Origin: Arthrobacter roseus
GTDB taxonomy: Bacteria > Actinomycetota > Actinomycetes > Actinomycetales > Micrococcaceae
Assembly (NCBI RefSeq): GCF_016907875.1
Contig: NZ_JAFBCU010000001.1
Span: 2,108,001-2,172,000, forward strand
Direction of reading: 5' to 3'
Length of the DNA stretch: 64,000 nt
Below, in pieces: positions 8,365 to 16,720 of the stretch. Numbering within the stretch: position 1 is the stretch's first letter; each line of letters starts with the position of its first letter. The notes below the pieces were generated by a model that was not told the DNA's origin, did no database searches, and saw nothing but the letters and a program-made list of their open reading frames with translations. The translations under genes and the position numbers were made by a program.

Positions 8365-9621
8365 CTAGGGCTTCTTGGTGGAACGCACAATTCCGTACAG
8401 CATGAGGCTGGCCGCGGCGTCGGCGGCGAAGAACGCACCGCCAGCCCGGAGCATTCCGCCTGCACCCAGCTTTCCACCGCTGCTTCGTCGCGCGGCACTG
8501 GAGAGTACGACGGCGGCCGTCGCGCTGACAGCCGATGCCGCCACGAGCAGCTGTGGCCGAGCGAGAACGGCACGGTGAAGCCTGGCCAGCGGCGACTTTC
8601 CCGGAGAAGGGATGACCATGGTTTCGGCCAGCGCCCTCGGTAGGGGGTGGCTCGGCACGGTCTGGAATCCTGCGACGTCGTCGAGGGAAATGGAACCATC
8701 GGCGAGCGCACCGGCTCGGGCAGGAAAACCGAGACTTGAAGCTGCTGCGGCCAGAATCGAATCACTCTCTGGGCGTCCCAGCACGTCTCGGAAGGCTTCT
8801 TCATTTTCTGGGGTGAGGCCAGCGGCCCTGACAAAATTGTGGGTCTCGGGGACCTCGGCGGCAAGGAGTGTGGTCATCACCTCCTGCAGTTCGAGGTCAG
8901 CGTATGAGGGAAGGGCCAGAGCCGGAATTGGCGGGGACGTCCAGGCATGCCAGAAGTCGGATCCGGGACGGGCACGACGCCGGCCACCGGCCCAGACCTC
9001 AATGGTCCGGAAATCTCCGAACGACGTGAAGGCTGCAACAGGCCGCGATGACGGTTCCCATACCTGCCAGGTCAGGACTGAGACGTCCGGCACCAGCACA
9101 ATGCGCCACGGGCCCTCATCGAGATACTTGAGCGGTTCACCCCAGGAGGAGGCGGCAAGAACCAGTTCAGGCAGCGCAAATTTTCCGACAACAACTGTGG
9201 GAACAGCGTCCTCGAATTCATCCGTGTCCAGATCCACGGATTCATCCTCAGATGCTTCGGGCTCTGTCGCGTTGTCGGCGTCTTTGAGATTTTGCGAGTC
9301 CTCGGAAGTACCTGCTTCAACGTGAATATCCAGCAGCGCGACACGGGCTTCCAGCGATTCGGCAACCTGTGCGGCAAATTCAGCGTAATGCAGGCCGTGC
9401 CGAAGCGTCCCGTCCTTACCTGCCGTAGCCAGCAGGCCGCCGTCGTCGACCGCGCACCGGAAAGCAACGTCGGTGTGTTCGGCGTCCGGCTCGTCGCCAT
9501 CGAAGGCTGTCAGCACGCCGGAGTCCTGGATGTAGGGTCGCAGCGATTGGGCTCGTGGACGCTCCATCCAGGAGATGACACCGCTGATCACGGTCCAATT
9601 GTTGATGGACTGCCCGCTCAT
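8365..9621 (-). CDS. Uncharacterised protein with two C-terminal membrane segments
   Basis: A 418-residue protein that I do not recognise. It begins MSGQSINNWTVISG, has a very acidic low-complexity stretch at about 112-145 (many D and E), a globular middle part with W-rich segments (SVLTWQVWEP, FWHAWTSPP), and two hydrophobic segments near the C-terminus (about 355-375 and 392-412) followed by a short basic tail. This suggests a cytoplasmic domain anchored by a C-terminal hairpin. The ATG overlaps the TGA of the upstream hydrolase gene (ATGA) with GGAGG in front, so the two are translationally coupled and probably act together. No catalytic motif is evident. Confidence 0.8.
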   Translation of the reverse strand: MSGQSINNWTVISGVISWMERPRAQSLRPYIQDSGVLTAFDGDEPDAEHTDVAFRCAVDDGGLLATAGKDGTLRHGLHYAEFAAQVAESLEARVALLDIHVEAGTSEDSQNLKDADNATEPEASEDESVDLDTDEFEDAVPTVVVGKFALPELVLAASSWGEPLKYLDEGPWRIVLVPDVSVLTWQVWEPSSRPVAAFTSFGDFRTIEVWAGGRRRARPGSDFWHAWTSPPIPALALPSYADLELQEVMTTLLAAEVPETHNFVRAAGLTPENEEAFRDVLGRPESDSILAAAASSLGFPARAGALADGSISLDDVAGFQTVPSHPLPRALAETMVIPSPGKSPLARLHRAVLARPQLLVAASAVSATAAVVLSSAARRSSGGKLGAGGMLRAGGAFFAADAAASLMLYGIVRSTKKP

Positions 9622-10331
9622 GCTTTGCCTCCGTGGTGCTCTAGAAATTCTCTCAGGTATTGCATGCCCTCTGGTGTGTCGAGCGGCTTGTGCCCACCAC
9701 CCAATTGATGATGCGCGGCTCCCGTGGACGCAAGGAACGCCGCGACTTCCTCGTACATCGGCTCCCATCCGCCTGTAAGAACCATAGTGGGCACACCGGG
9801 AACAATACTCAAGGGTGCCTCCCACGGCGGTGCCTGAAGTTTGAGTCTGGCCGCGCCCCGGCGTGCCAAGGCAGTAACTGGACGCGTTGCCGGTACCCCG
9901 TAGAGCAGCGACACGAATTCGCTCAGGAACGCTTCGTCGTCGAGCTCCCAACGCCGTGCAAAAAGGTTGGACACCAACTCGATATGTGTCCGCGTAGCCG
10001 GCAGTTCCCGGGTAAGTGAGAGGCAGGCGGGCTCTGCAAGGGTCAAGGACCACACCAGCTCAGGACGATCCACGGCAGCCATCATTGCAGAGACAGCTCC
10101 CTGGCTCGCGGCAACCAGGTGGCCCCCGCTGCCCAGGGCCTCCACGACGATCTGCACGTCAGCGCCGAAATCCGTAGGCACAGGAGGCGCAACAGGATCG
10201 AACCCGTGTCGTCGCAGGAACAGGCAGTCGTAGGTACCTGCGAGAACATGCTGTGTTCGCCACGCAGCGGCACCGAAAGAGCCGCTGCCATGAACAAAGA
10301 CGATCCGCTCCTGCCTCATGTCACCGGCCAC
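9618..10331 (-). CDS. Alpha/beta-hydrolase family protein
   Basis: A 237-residue alpha/beta-hydrolase. The oxyanion motif VFVHGSGSFG is near residue 15, the nucleophile elbow is VAASQGAVSAM (Ser76, an A-S-Q-G elbow instead of G-x-S-x-G), and the likely catalytic His lies in LGGGHKPLDTPEG near the C-terminus. Substrate unknown; esterase or lipase-like activity is the natural guess. The start is either GTG 10331 or ATG 10319 (MRQERIVFVHG); neither has a strong ribosome site. It lies 18 bases after ffh and overlaps the downstream 418-residue membrane protein by four bases. Confidence 0.85.
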   Translation of the reverse strand: MAGDMRQERIVFVHGSGSFGAAAWRTQHVLAGTYDCLFLRRHGFDPVAPPVPTDFGADVQIVVEALGSGGHLVAASQGAVSAMMAAVDRPELVWSLTLAEPACLSLTRELPATRTHIELVSNLFARRWELDDEAFLSEFVSLLYGVPATRPVTALARRGAARLKLQAPPWEAPLSIVPGVPTMVLTGGWEPMYEEVAAFLASTGAAHHQLGGGHKPLDTPEGMQYLREFLEHHGGKA

Positions 10332-10349
10332 GGCGCCATGCCCCGATGA

Positions 10350-11921
10350 TCACTTACCGAGGTACTTTTCGAAGCCCTTGGGCAGATTCAGGGACGCTGG
10401 ATCGAAGTCTTCTTGCGGCTGGCCAAAGGAGGCACCCGGCGCGGATGCCTTGTCCTTGCGCTTGGTTTCGGCCGCAGCCAATTCCTGCGCCGCTTTGGCT
10501 GGATTGCCCGAACGGGCCTTCTTCTTCTTGACCTGTTTGCCCTTACGGCCTCCGCTGAATCCGCCTGGTCCGGCCATGCCGGGCATTCCTGGTACACCGC
10601 CGCCCGCGGCCATCTTTTTCATCATCTTCTGTGCCTGACCGAAACGTTCCAGGAGCCCATTGACGTCCGAGACCTGCACTCCGGAACCACGGGCAATACG
10701 CGCACGGCGTGAACCGTTGATGATTTTCGGGGCCACCCGTTCGTGGGGTGTCATGGAACGGACGATCGCCTCAACGCGGTCAATTTCGCGTTCATCGAAG
10801 TTCTCCAGTTGCTGCCGTATATTGGCGGCACCGGGCATCATCATGAGCATCTTCTTCATGGAGCCCATGTTGCGGATCTGCTGCATCTGGGCCAGGAAGT
10901 CATCCAGGGTGAAGTCTTCCTGGTCAGCGAACTTCTTCGCCATCCTGGCTGCTTCATCTTTGTCCCACGACTTCTCAGCCTGTTCGATCAGCGTCAGGAC
11001 GTCGCCGAGGTCCAGAATGCGCGAGGCCATGCGATCGGGGTGGAAGAGTTCGAAGTCGTCCAGTGCCTCACCGGTAGAGGCGAACATGACGGGCTTGCCG
11101 GTGATAGACGCTACGGAAAGCGCCGCACCACCTCGGGCGTCGCCGTCGAGCTTGGTCAGCACCACGCCGGTGAAGTTGACGCCCTCATTGAATGCCTGCG
11201 CCGTGTTGACGGCGTCCTGTCCAATCATGGCGTCGATGACGAAGAGGACTTCGTCCGGGTTGATGGCGTCGCGGATGTCCGCGGCCTGCTTCATCAGTTC
11301 CTCGTCGATACCCAAACGTCCGGCCGTGTCCACAATGACGACGTCGTGCAGTTTGGACTTTGCTTCCGCGATGCCCTGTCGAGCAACAGCAACCGGATCA
11401 CCGCTAGCTGACTCGGACTCTGAGCTGACGCCTGGGTGTGGGGCGAACACGGGGACACCCGCGCGCTCCCCATTGACCTGCAACTGCTTGACGGCGTTGG
11501 GGCGCTGGAGGTCGCAGGCCACCAGCATGGGGCTGTGACCTTGGTCCTTCATCCACTTGGACAGCTTGCCCGCGAGTGTGGTTTTACCGGCGCCCTGAAG
11601 GCCTGCGAGCATGATGACCGTGGGTGGGTTCTTGGCCAGCCGGATACGGCGGGTCTCTCCACCGAGGATCCCCACCAGTTCCTCGTTGACGATCTTGACG
11701 ACCTGCTGCCCGGGATTGAGGGCCTGGGAGACTTCAAGGCCGAGCGCACGTTCCTTGACCTTGGCGGTGAACTCCCGGACCACCGAGACGGCGACGTCGG
11801 CATCGAGCAGGGCACGGCGGATCTCCCGGACGGTGGCATCAATGTCGGCATCGGACAACCGGCCCTTGCCACGGAGGTTCTTGAAGGTTGTTGTCAACCG
11901 GTCGGAGAGTGAATTGAACAC
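10350..11921 (-). CDS. ffh: Signal recognition particle protein Ffh
   Basis: The GTPase of the signal recognition particle, which binds nascent signal peptides and 4.5S RNA and docks on FtsY. The 523-residue protein has an N domain (1-90), a G domain with P-loop GLQGAGKTT (107-115), DTAGR and TKLDGDARGG, and a methionine-rich M domain (from about 330) with MGSMKKMLMMMPG and SRRARIARGSG, the RNA-binding helix. The tail is glycine/lysine-rich. The start is GTG 11921 (MFNSLSDRLTTTFKNLRGKG, the family N-terminus). The roughly 180 bases separating it from the divergent zwf must hold promoters for both. Confidence 0.97.
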   Translation of the reverse strand: MFNSLSDRLTTTFKNLRGKGRLSDADIDATVREIRRALLDADVAVSVVREFTAKVKERALGLEVSQALNPGQQVVKIVNEELVGILGGETRRIRLAKNPPTVIMLAGLQGAGKTTLAGKLSKWMKDQGHSPMLVACDLQRPNAVKQLQVNGERAGVPVFAPHPGVSSESESASGDPVAVARQGIAEAKSKLHDVVIVDTAGRLGIDEELMKQAADIRDAINPDEVLFVIDAMIGQDAVNTAQAFNEGVNFTGVVLTKLDGDARGGAALSVASITGKPVMFASTGEALDDFELFHPDRMASRILDLGDVLTLIEQAEKSWDKDEAARMAKKFADQEDFTLDDFLAQMQQIRNMGSMKKMLMMMPGAANIRQQLENFDEREIDRVEAIVRSMTPHERVAPKIINGSRRARIARGSGVQVSDVNGLLERFGQAQKMMKKMAAGGGVPGMPGMAGPGGFSGGRKGKQVKKKKARSGNPAKAAQELAAAETKRKDKASAPGASFGQPQEDFDPASLNLPKGFEKYLGK

Positions 11922-12105
11922 GCGGGGTGCACTTCTTTCATCAGTTTACGTTCGGCTGCCAAGCCAGGACTCAGCTCTTAAGGGTATCAACTGCCGCCCG
12001 GCGGCGCGCGCGGCCGACTCGCTGTGGTTCACTGCATTGCTGTCAGGATGACACGGACTTGGCGAAACCACGGACAAGCCGCGACTGGGATGGCAGGCTA
12101 GGAAC

Positions 12106-13560
12106 GTGAGCACACCAACTGAGGACGCCAACGTAACGTATACGCCATCGCCGGAGGGCGCAGTGAAAACGCTGCTGATCCTCGGTGCTTCTGGTGATCT
12201 AACCGGCCGCCTCCTCCTGCCGGGCCTCGCCCGCCTCATCACCCGTGGCCGCGCAGATGGCTTGCAGCTGGTCGGGGCAGGATCGGATAGTTGGTCCACC
12301 CAGGACTGGCAGGGGCGGTTGGCGGAATCTTTTGCCGCCGCGCAAGAAAAAGCGGACGACGCCGGTCGGGCGGCGCTGGAGCGCATTTGTGAGGACAGCA
12401 CCTATCAGCCGGTCGACGTCACAGTAGAGGGAGAGCTGGCGAAACTTCTGGATACCCTTACCGGACCTGTCGCCATCTATTTCGCCCTTCCGCCAGCTAT
12501 CAGTCAAAAAGCGTGCGAGCTGCTTGAGCCCGACGACGTCCCAGCTGGTACGCGGTTGGTCATGGAGAAGCCGTTCGGTTCAGGCGAGGAATCGGCCAGG
12601 CGCCTGAACAAGACGCTCAAGGCGCTCGTGCCGGAGGACCATATTCATCGGGTAGACCATTTTTTGGGCAAGGCCACGGTATTCAACATCCTTGGCCTGC
12701 GCTTTGCCAACCGCATGCTGGAACCGGTCTGGAGTAATCAGCACATTGAGAAGGTGGAAATCTTCTTCGACGAGAAGCTCACGGTGGAAGGACGGTCCCG
12801 CTACTACGACAAAGCGGGCGCGCTGAGGGACATGATCCAGAGCCATCTGCTGCAGATCATGGCGCTGATGGCTATCAACGGTCCGGCCACCATCCATGAA
12901 CGCGACCTCCGCGACCATGTGGGAAGCACGTTGCGCGCGGCCTCAATAGGCCCGGACTTTGCCCGGTGCACTCGCCGCGCCCGCTACACGGCCGGGAGTA
13001 TCGGGGATCGCTCCGTTCCTGATTACGTTGACGAAGACGGCATCGATGCAGAGAACATGACCGAGACACTTGCGGAGGTAGAGGTTGCGATCAACAACGA
13101 ACGCTGGGCGGGGGTACCGTTCATCCTGCGCTCGGGCAAAGCTGTGGGACGCAAGCGCAAGGAAGCGGTGGTGACGTTCAAACCCGTCAATCACCTGCCC
13201 ACCGGCTTCACCGGCGCTGATGCACCCACGCGGCTGCGCATCGGTTTTGGCCCGGATACACTGCAGTTGGAAATGGACGTCAATGGTCCGGGGAACATTT
13301 TCAGCCTTGACCGCGCGGTACTCAGCGCGGAACTCAACGCCTCTGATCTGCACCCCTATGGCGAAGTGCTCGACGGCGTCCTGTCCGGTGACCCGCTGCT
13401 GTCCGTCCGCGATGATATCGCTGAGGACTGCTGGAGAATTGTCGAACCCGTACTGGAGGCATGGGCCAACAATGAGGTCCCGATGGATGAGTATGAGGCC
13501 GGATCCAGCGGCCCGTCGGCCTGGGTGACATCGCAGGAGGACGTGCCGCTGGAGTCCTGA
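12106..13560 (+). CDS. zwf: Glucose-6-phosphate dehydrogenase, divergent
   Basis: Oxidises glucose 6-phosphate to 6-phosphogluconolactone with NAD(P)+, the entry to the pentose phosphate pathway. The 484-residue protein has the coenzyme motif GASGDLTGR (27-35), EKPFG (154-158), and the active-site region RVDHFLGK with His185, then YYDKAGALRDM and QSHLLQIMALM. The usual D-H-Y-L-G-K-E signature reads D-H-F-L-G-K-A, so one conserved acidic residue is lost. No opcA, pgl or tkt gene is adjacent, so this may be an extra copy. The start is GTG 12106; GTG 12163 is an alternative. It converges with amt, three bases apart. Confidence 0.9.
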   Translation: MSTPTEDANVTYTPSPEGAVKTLLILGASGDLTGRLLLPGLARLITRGRADGLQLVGAGSDSWSTQDWQGRLAESFAAAQEKADDAGRAALERICEDSTYQPVDVTVEGELAKLLDTLTGPVAIYFALPPAISQKACELLEPDDVPAGTRLVMEKPFGSGEESARRLNKTLKALVPEDHIHRVDHFLGKATVFNILGLRFANRMLEPVWSNQHIEKVEIFFDEKLTVEGRSRYYDKAGALRDMIQSHLLQIMALMAINGPATIHERDLRDHVGSTLRAASIGPDFARCTRRARYTAGSIGDRSVPDYVDEDGIDAENMTETLAEVEVAINNERWAGVPFILRSGKAVGRKRKEAVVTFKPVNHLPTGFTGADAPTRLRIGFGPDTLQLEMDVNGPGNIFSLDRAVLSAELNASDLHPYGEVLDGVLSGDPLLSVRDDIAEDCWRIVEPVLEAWANNEVPMDEYEAGSSGPSAWVTSQEDVPLES

Positions 13561-13563
13561 GAG

Positions 13564-14805
13564 CTACCGGGTGCCCGCGCCCGTTGTACCGAATACGTAG
13601 GCAGACTCAGCATGCTCGGCACGATCGATGCCGCTGATTTCATGCTCGCTCGAAATACGGAAGCCGATCGTACGCGCAATCAGCAGCCCAAGGACGGTAG
13701 TAACGGCACCGGCCAGAACCACAGCGAGCACCACGGACACAATCTGAGCAATGAGTTGCCCTGCTCCCCCGCCATAGAAGAGGCCTCCGCCTTCGCCGTC
13801 GACCGGCAAGGCTATAAATCCGAGAGCCAGAGTGCCGACGATACCGGCAGTAAGGTGGACTCCCACCACATCCAGTGAGTCGTCGAAACCCAGCTTGTAC
13901 TTCAGACCCACTGCGAGCGATGCCAGGATGCCCGCGACGAGTCCAAGCCCGAGCGCGCCCGCAGGACTCACATCCGCACACGCGGGAGTTATAGCGACGA
14001 GTCCGGCAACCACGCCCGACGCCGCACCGAACGATGTGGGACGCCCAGTGCGAATCAGTTCGGTGAAGAGCCATCCCACCATGGCGGCCGCAGGGGCGGC
14101 GAGTGTATTGATCCAGATCAGACCAGCCTGCTCGGCACTACCGGCTGCGCCACCGTTGAAGCCGAACCAGCCGAACCAAAGGAGCGCTGCTCCGACCATC
14201 ACCAGGGGCATGTTGTGTGGCCGGTGACCTGGGTCGCTGCCGAAGCCATGCCGCTTTCCCAAAATGATGGCCAGCACCAGCGCTGATACGCCCGCGCTAA
14301 TGTGCACCACAGTTCCACCAGCGAAGTCGATGGCTTCCCCGACCACTGAACCGATCATGCCTTCCTCGTCGAGGAGTCCGCCACCCCACACCATGTACGC
14401 CAGCGGGCAATATACGGCTGTTACCCAGAGCGGGACGAATAAACACCACGCGCCAAACCGCGCCCTGTCGGCTATGGCTCCGCTGATCAGGGCTACAGCA
14501 ATAATGGCGAACGTTGCACTGTACCCAGCACCGATGAGTTCCACCCCACCGACAAGGTCTCCCAGTCCCGCATGGGTTAGGGGACTGCCGACAATTCCGG
14601 CGAATCCGACGCTGGAGGTCATTGAATAGCCCCACAAAACCCAGACCACCGCCGTCAGGGCAGCCGCCATGAAGCACATCATCATCATATTGAGTGCCGA
14701 TTTTGCCCGCGTCATACCGCCGTAGAAGAAGGCGAGACCCGGAGTCATCAGCAGCACCATGGCAGCCGAGGCCATCATCCAGACTTGTCCTGCGCTCAAT
14801 TCCAT
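13564..14805 (-). CDS. amt: Ammonium transporter Amt
   Basis: An 11-helix ammonium channel of 413 residues. The family signature DFAGGTVVHISAGVSALVLA includes the first pore histidine. VGVHLTAGIVGTLALG contains the second. TPGLAFFYGGMTRAK and HNMPLVMVGAALLWFGWFGF are equally characteristic. GAGAGGA precedes the ATG. No glnK (PII) or glnD gene follows, unlike the common amtB-glnK arrangement; the next gene is the convergent zwf. The 5' leader carries a hairpin (14823-14839) close to the ribosome site, which may play a part in nitrogen control. Confidence 0.95.
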   Translation of the reverse strand: MELSAGQVWMMASAAMVLLMTPGLAFFYGGMTRAKSALNMMMMCFMAAALTAVVWVLWGYSMTSSVGFAGIVGSPLTHAGLGDLVGGVELIGAGYSATFAIIAVALISGAIADRARFGAWCLFVPLWVTAVYCPLAYMVWGGGLLDEEGMIGSVVGEAIDFAGGTVVHISAGVSALVLAIILGKRHGFGSDPGHRPHNMPLVMVGAALLWFGWFGFNGGAAGSAEQAGLIWINTLAAPAAAMVGWLFTELIRTGRPTSFGAASGVVAGLVAITPACADVSPAGALGLGLVAGILASLAVGLKYKLGFDDSLDVVGVHLTAGIVGTLALGFIALPVDGEGGGLFYGGGAGQLIAQIVSVVLAVVLAGAVTTVLGLLIARTIGFRISSEHEISGIDRAEHAESAYVFGTTGAGTR

Positions 14806-14822
14806 TTGGTGTCCTCTCGCCT

Positions 14823-14839
14823 GTCCGGTCTTACCGGAC
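14823..14839. promoter_or_regulatory. Hairpin or operator in the amt leader
   Basis: GTCCGGT and ACCGGAC form a perfect 7-bp inverted repeat around three bases, about 17 bases upstream of the amt start codon and immediately before its GAGAGGA ribosome site. On the minus strand a TAATCT sequence further upstream could be the -10 box, so the repeat would be transcribed into the leader. It could be an RNA structure that limits translation or a protein operator. Confidence 0.45.
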
Positions 14840-15004
14840 CGGGATTTTCCCGTGTTGATCAGATTAAGGGGATTCGGTTGCGAGAATGGCGACTATTTCG
14901 ATTGTTACGTCGAATCGGCCCGGAGAAATTTGTGGCCGGTGACTGAGTGAAGCTGTCGCGTCCGTGCCAGTTTCCTCGATTGCCCAAGCACCTCGGTAGA
15001 CTCG

Positions 15005-16720
15005 GTGACAATGAATACGCCTCCGGATTCGAGCCCAGCCGAACACTTTCGCCCACGCCGCACCAAGGATCAAAACCCACGGAACCGCCGGATGAAATGG
15101 AGTGCTGCCGGGGTGGCCGTCGTCGTCGCCGCCTCGATCGGAACGGGCATCGCCGTCAACGGCGGCGAAGAACCGGTGGCGGCGCCGTCGCCCATCATTC
15201 AGACAACGACGGCGGCACCGACTCCGACGCCGACCCCTTCCCCAACGCCCACCAAAAAACTGGGCCCCGAGTACAAGCAGCCGGGTCCGCCCAAGGGGTC
15301 CCCGCTCAAACCCGTGGAGCCCATGCAGATCAGTGTTTCCGGCTCACCGGTGGGCACGGAACTGAATCCAGGACTCATAGGATTATCGCTTGAGGCCACG
15401 GACCTAGGCGATCCCCGACTCTCAGGCAGCAACAAGGAAATTGTCAGCAGTCTGCAGGGCCTGGGGAAACCCATGCTGCGTTTTGGCGGCAATGCAGTGG
15501 ACCGTAGATTCTTCTGGACATCGAGTAACGAGCCACTTCCCGGCGGGCTCGACGGCGACGATGCTCACCCGGTGCGGGCGGTTGGCCCTGAGGACTTGAC
15601 GCGGATCAACACCCTGCTCGAGGCTGCGGACGCAACGATCAGCCTTACCGTGGATCTTGGTCACTACGATCCACAACGGGCAGCAGACATGATGGGCTAC
15701 GCCTCGAAGACCTTCGGTGACAGGCTGGTCGGGTTCACTGTGGGCAACGAGCCAAACGGCTACCCCAAGACCGGCCTGCGGCCCTCCGACTGGGGTATCG
15801 ACGACTACCTGACCGAGCTGAACGCCTATGCGGACGCCATCTACAAGAAGGCACCGAAGGTGCCGATCGTTGGGCCAGGCACGTACTCCGAGTCATGGTG
15901 GGCACCCTTTGCGAATGCTGACCTGCCACAAAAGAAAATCCTCTCGTTCCATCACTACCCGCTTTCTCAGTGTGACGGCTCCAAAGACCCTCAGGGTGAG
16001 CCCATCATCGAGAACCTGATGGACCGCACCATCCACGTCAGAGCGCAGGATTACCGTAAGCGAGCCATGGCGCCAGCGAACGACGCCGGTCTGCAGACCT
16101 GGATCCCGGAAACAGGCATTTCGGCCTGCCCCGGCTCCAACGAAACCACTGAGACTCATGCGTCGGCGCTGTGGAGCGTGGACTATGCGCTCAGCGCAGC
16201 GCAGCTCGGGATTCCGCGGCTTGGCTTTCACAGTTCGCTACTGACGTGCACCGGTGGACCGCCCATGTCGGCCATCTGCGCCGGTGGACCATACCTGAAG
16301 CCAGATGGCACCTTTGATGAGCGAGCCAACTACTTTGGGCTGTCTTTGGTCTCGGAGCTGCAACCCGGAAAGTTCCTGAAGCTCGAACAGGCCGGTGGCG
16401 GCCTCTCCTTTGCCTACGCCCTAAAGCAGAAGGACGGAAGCGTCAACGTCGTAGTTGTCAATGAGAACAATCCGGCACAGCACGCGCAAACCAAGGTCAC
16501 CGTGAAGCTGCCGAACAAAGCAGCTACTGGCACCATGACGCAGCTGGCAGGTGCCAACTACACGGTCGAGAACGAGTCACAGATTGATGGCAAGGAAGCA
16601 CCCGCCATCGATCCTGCGAAGCGCCCCCGAATCCCAGGTTTTCAGCCGGGGACGGATTCGGTGACGCTGCCGGTGACGGCGGGGACGGCGTCGGTCTTTC
16701 ACTTCACGTTCAACGGTTAG
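15005..16720 (+). CDS. Secreted GH79-like glycoside hydrolase
   Basis: A 571-residue exported protein. A basic start is followed by one hydrophobic segment (about 32-52), a Thr/Pro linker (APTPTPTPSPTP, 70-83), then a catalytic domain. GFTVGNEPNGYP (Glu249, acid/base) and TWIPETGIS (Glu369, nucleophile) are the paired glutamates of clan A retaining glycosidases. The layout and the C-terminal beta domain resemble GH79, the heparanase/beta-glucuronidase family. Substrate is unknown; a uronic-acid-containing glycan is a reasonable guess. The start is GTG 15005 or ATG 15011. The last bases overlap the convergent ftsY stop. The upstream gap shared with amt holds the divergent promoters. Confidence 0.85.
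   Translation: MTMNTPPDSSPAEHFRPRRTKDQNPRNRRMKWSAAGVAVVVAASIGTGIAVNGGEEPVAAPSPIIQTTTAAPTPTPTPSPTPTKKLGPEYKQPGPPKGSPLKPVEPMQISVSGSPVGTELNPGLIGLSLEATDLGDPRLSGSNKEIVSSLQGLGKPMLRFGGNAVDRRFFWTSSNEPLPGGLDGDDAHPVRAVGPEDLTRINTLLEAADATISLTVDLGHYDPQRAADMMGYASKTFGDRLVGFTVGNEPNGYPKTGLRPSDWGIDDYLTELNAYADAIYKKAPKVPIVGPGTYSESWWAPFANADLPQKKILSFHHYPLSQCDGSKDPQGEPIIENLMDRTIHVRAQDYRKRAMAPANDAGLQTWIPETGISACPGSNETTETHASALWSVDYALSAAQLGIPRLGFHSSLLTCTGGPPMSAICAGGPYLKPDGTFDERANYFGLSLVSELQPGKFLKLEQAGGGLSFAYALKQKDGSVNVVVVNENNPAQHAQTKVTVKLPNKAATGTMTQLAGANYTVENESQIDGKEAPAIDPAKRPRIPGFQPGTDSVTLPVTAGTASVFHFTFNG

Noticed and set aside
8238-8864. A minus-strand frame that reads through the 30-bp repeat (LLAIRPK twice).
   Set aside because: It overlaps the 418-residue gene in another frame, and the peptide repeat is only a by-product of the DNA repeat.
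14880-14930. A GTTAC-containing stretch upstream of amt, considered as a GlnR box.
   Set aside because: The second half-site does not match the expected spacing and sequence.
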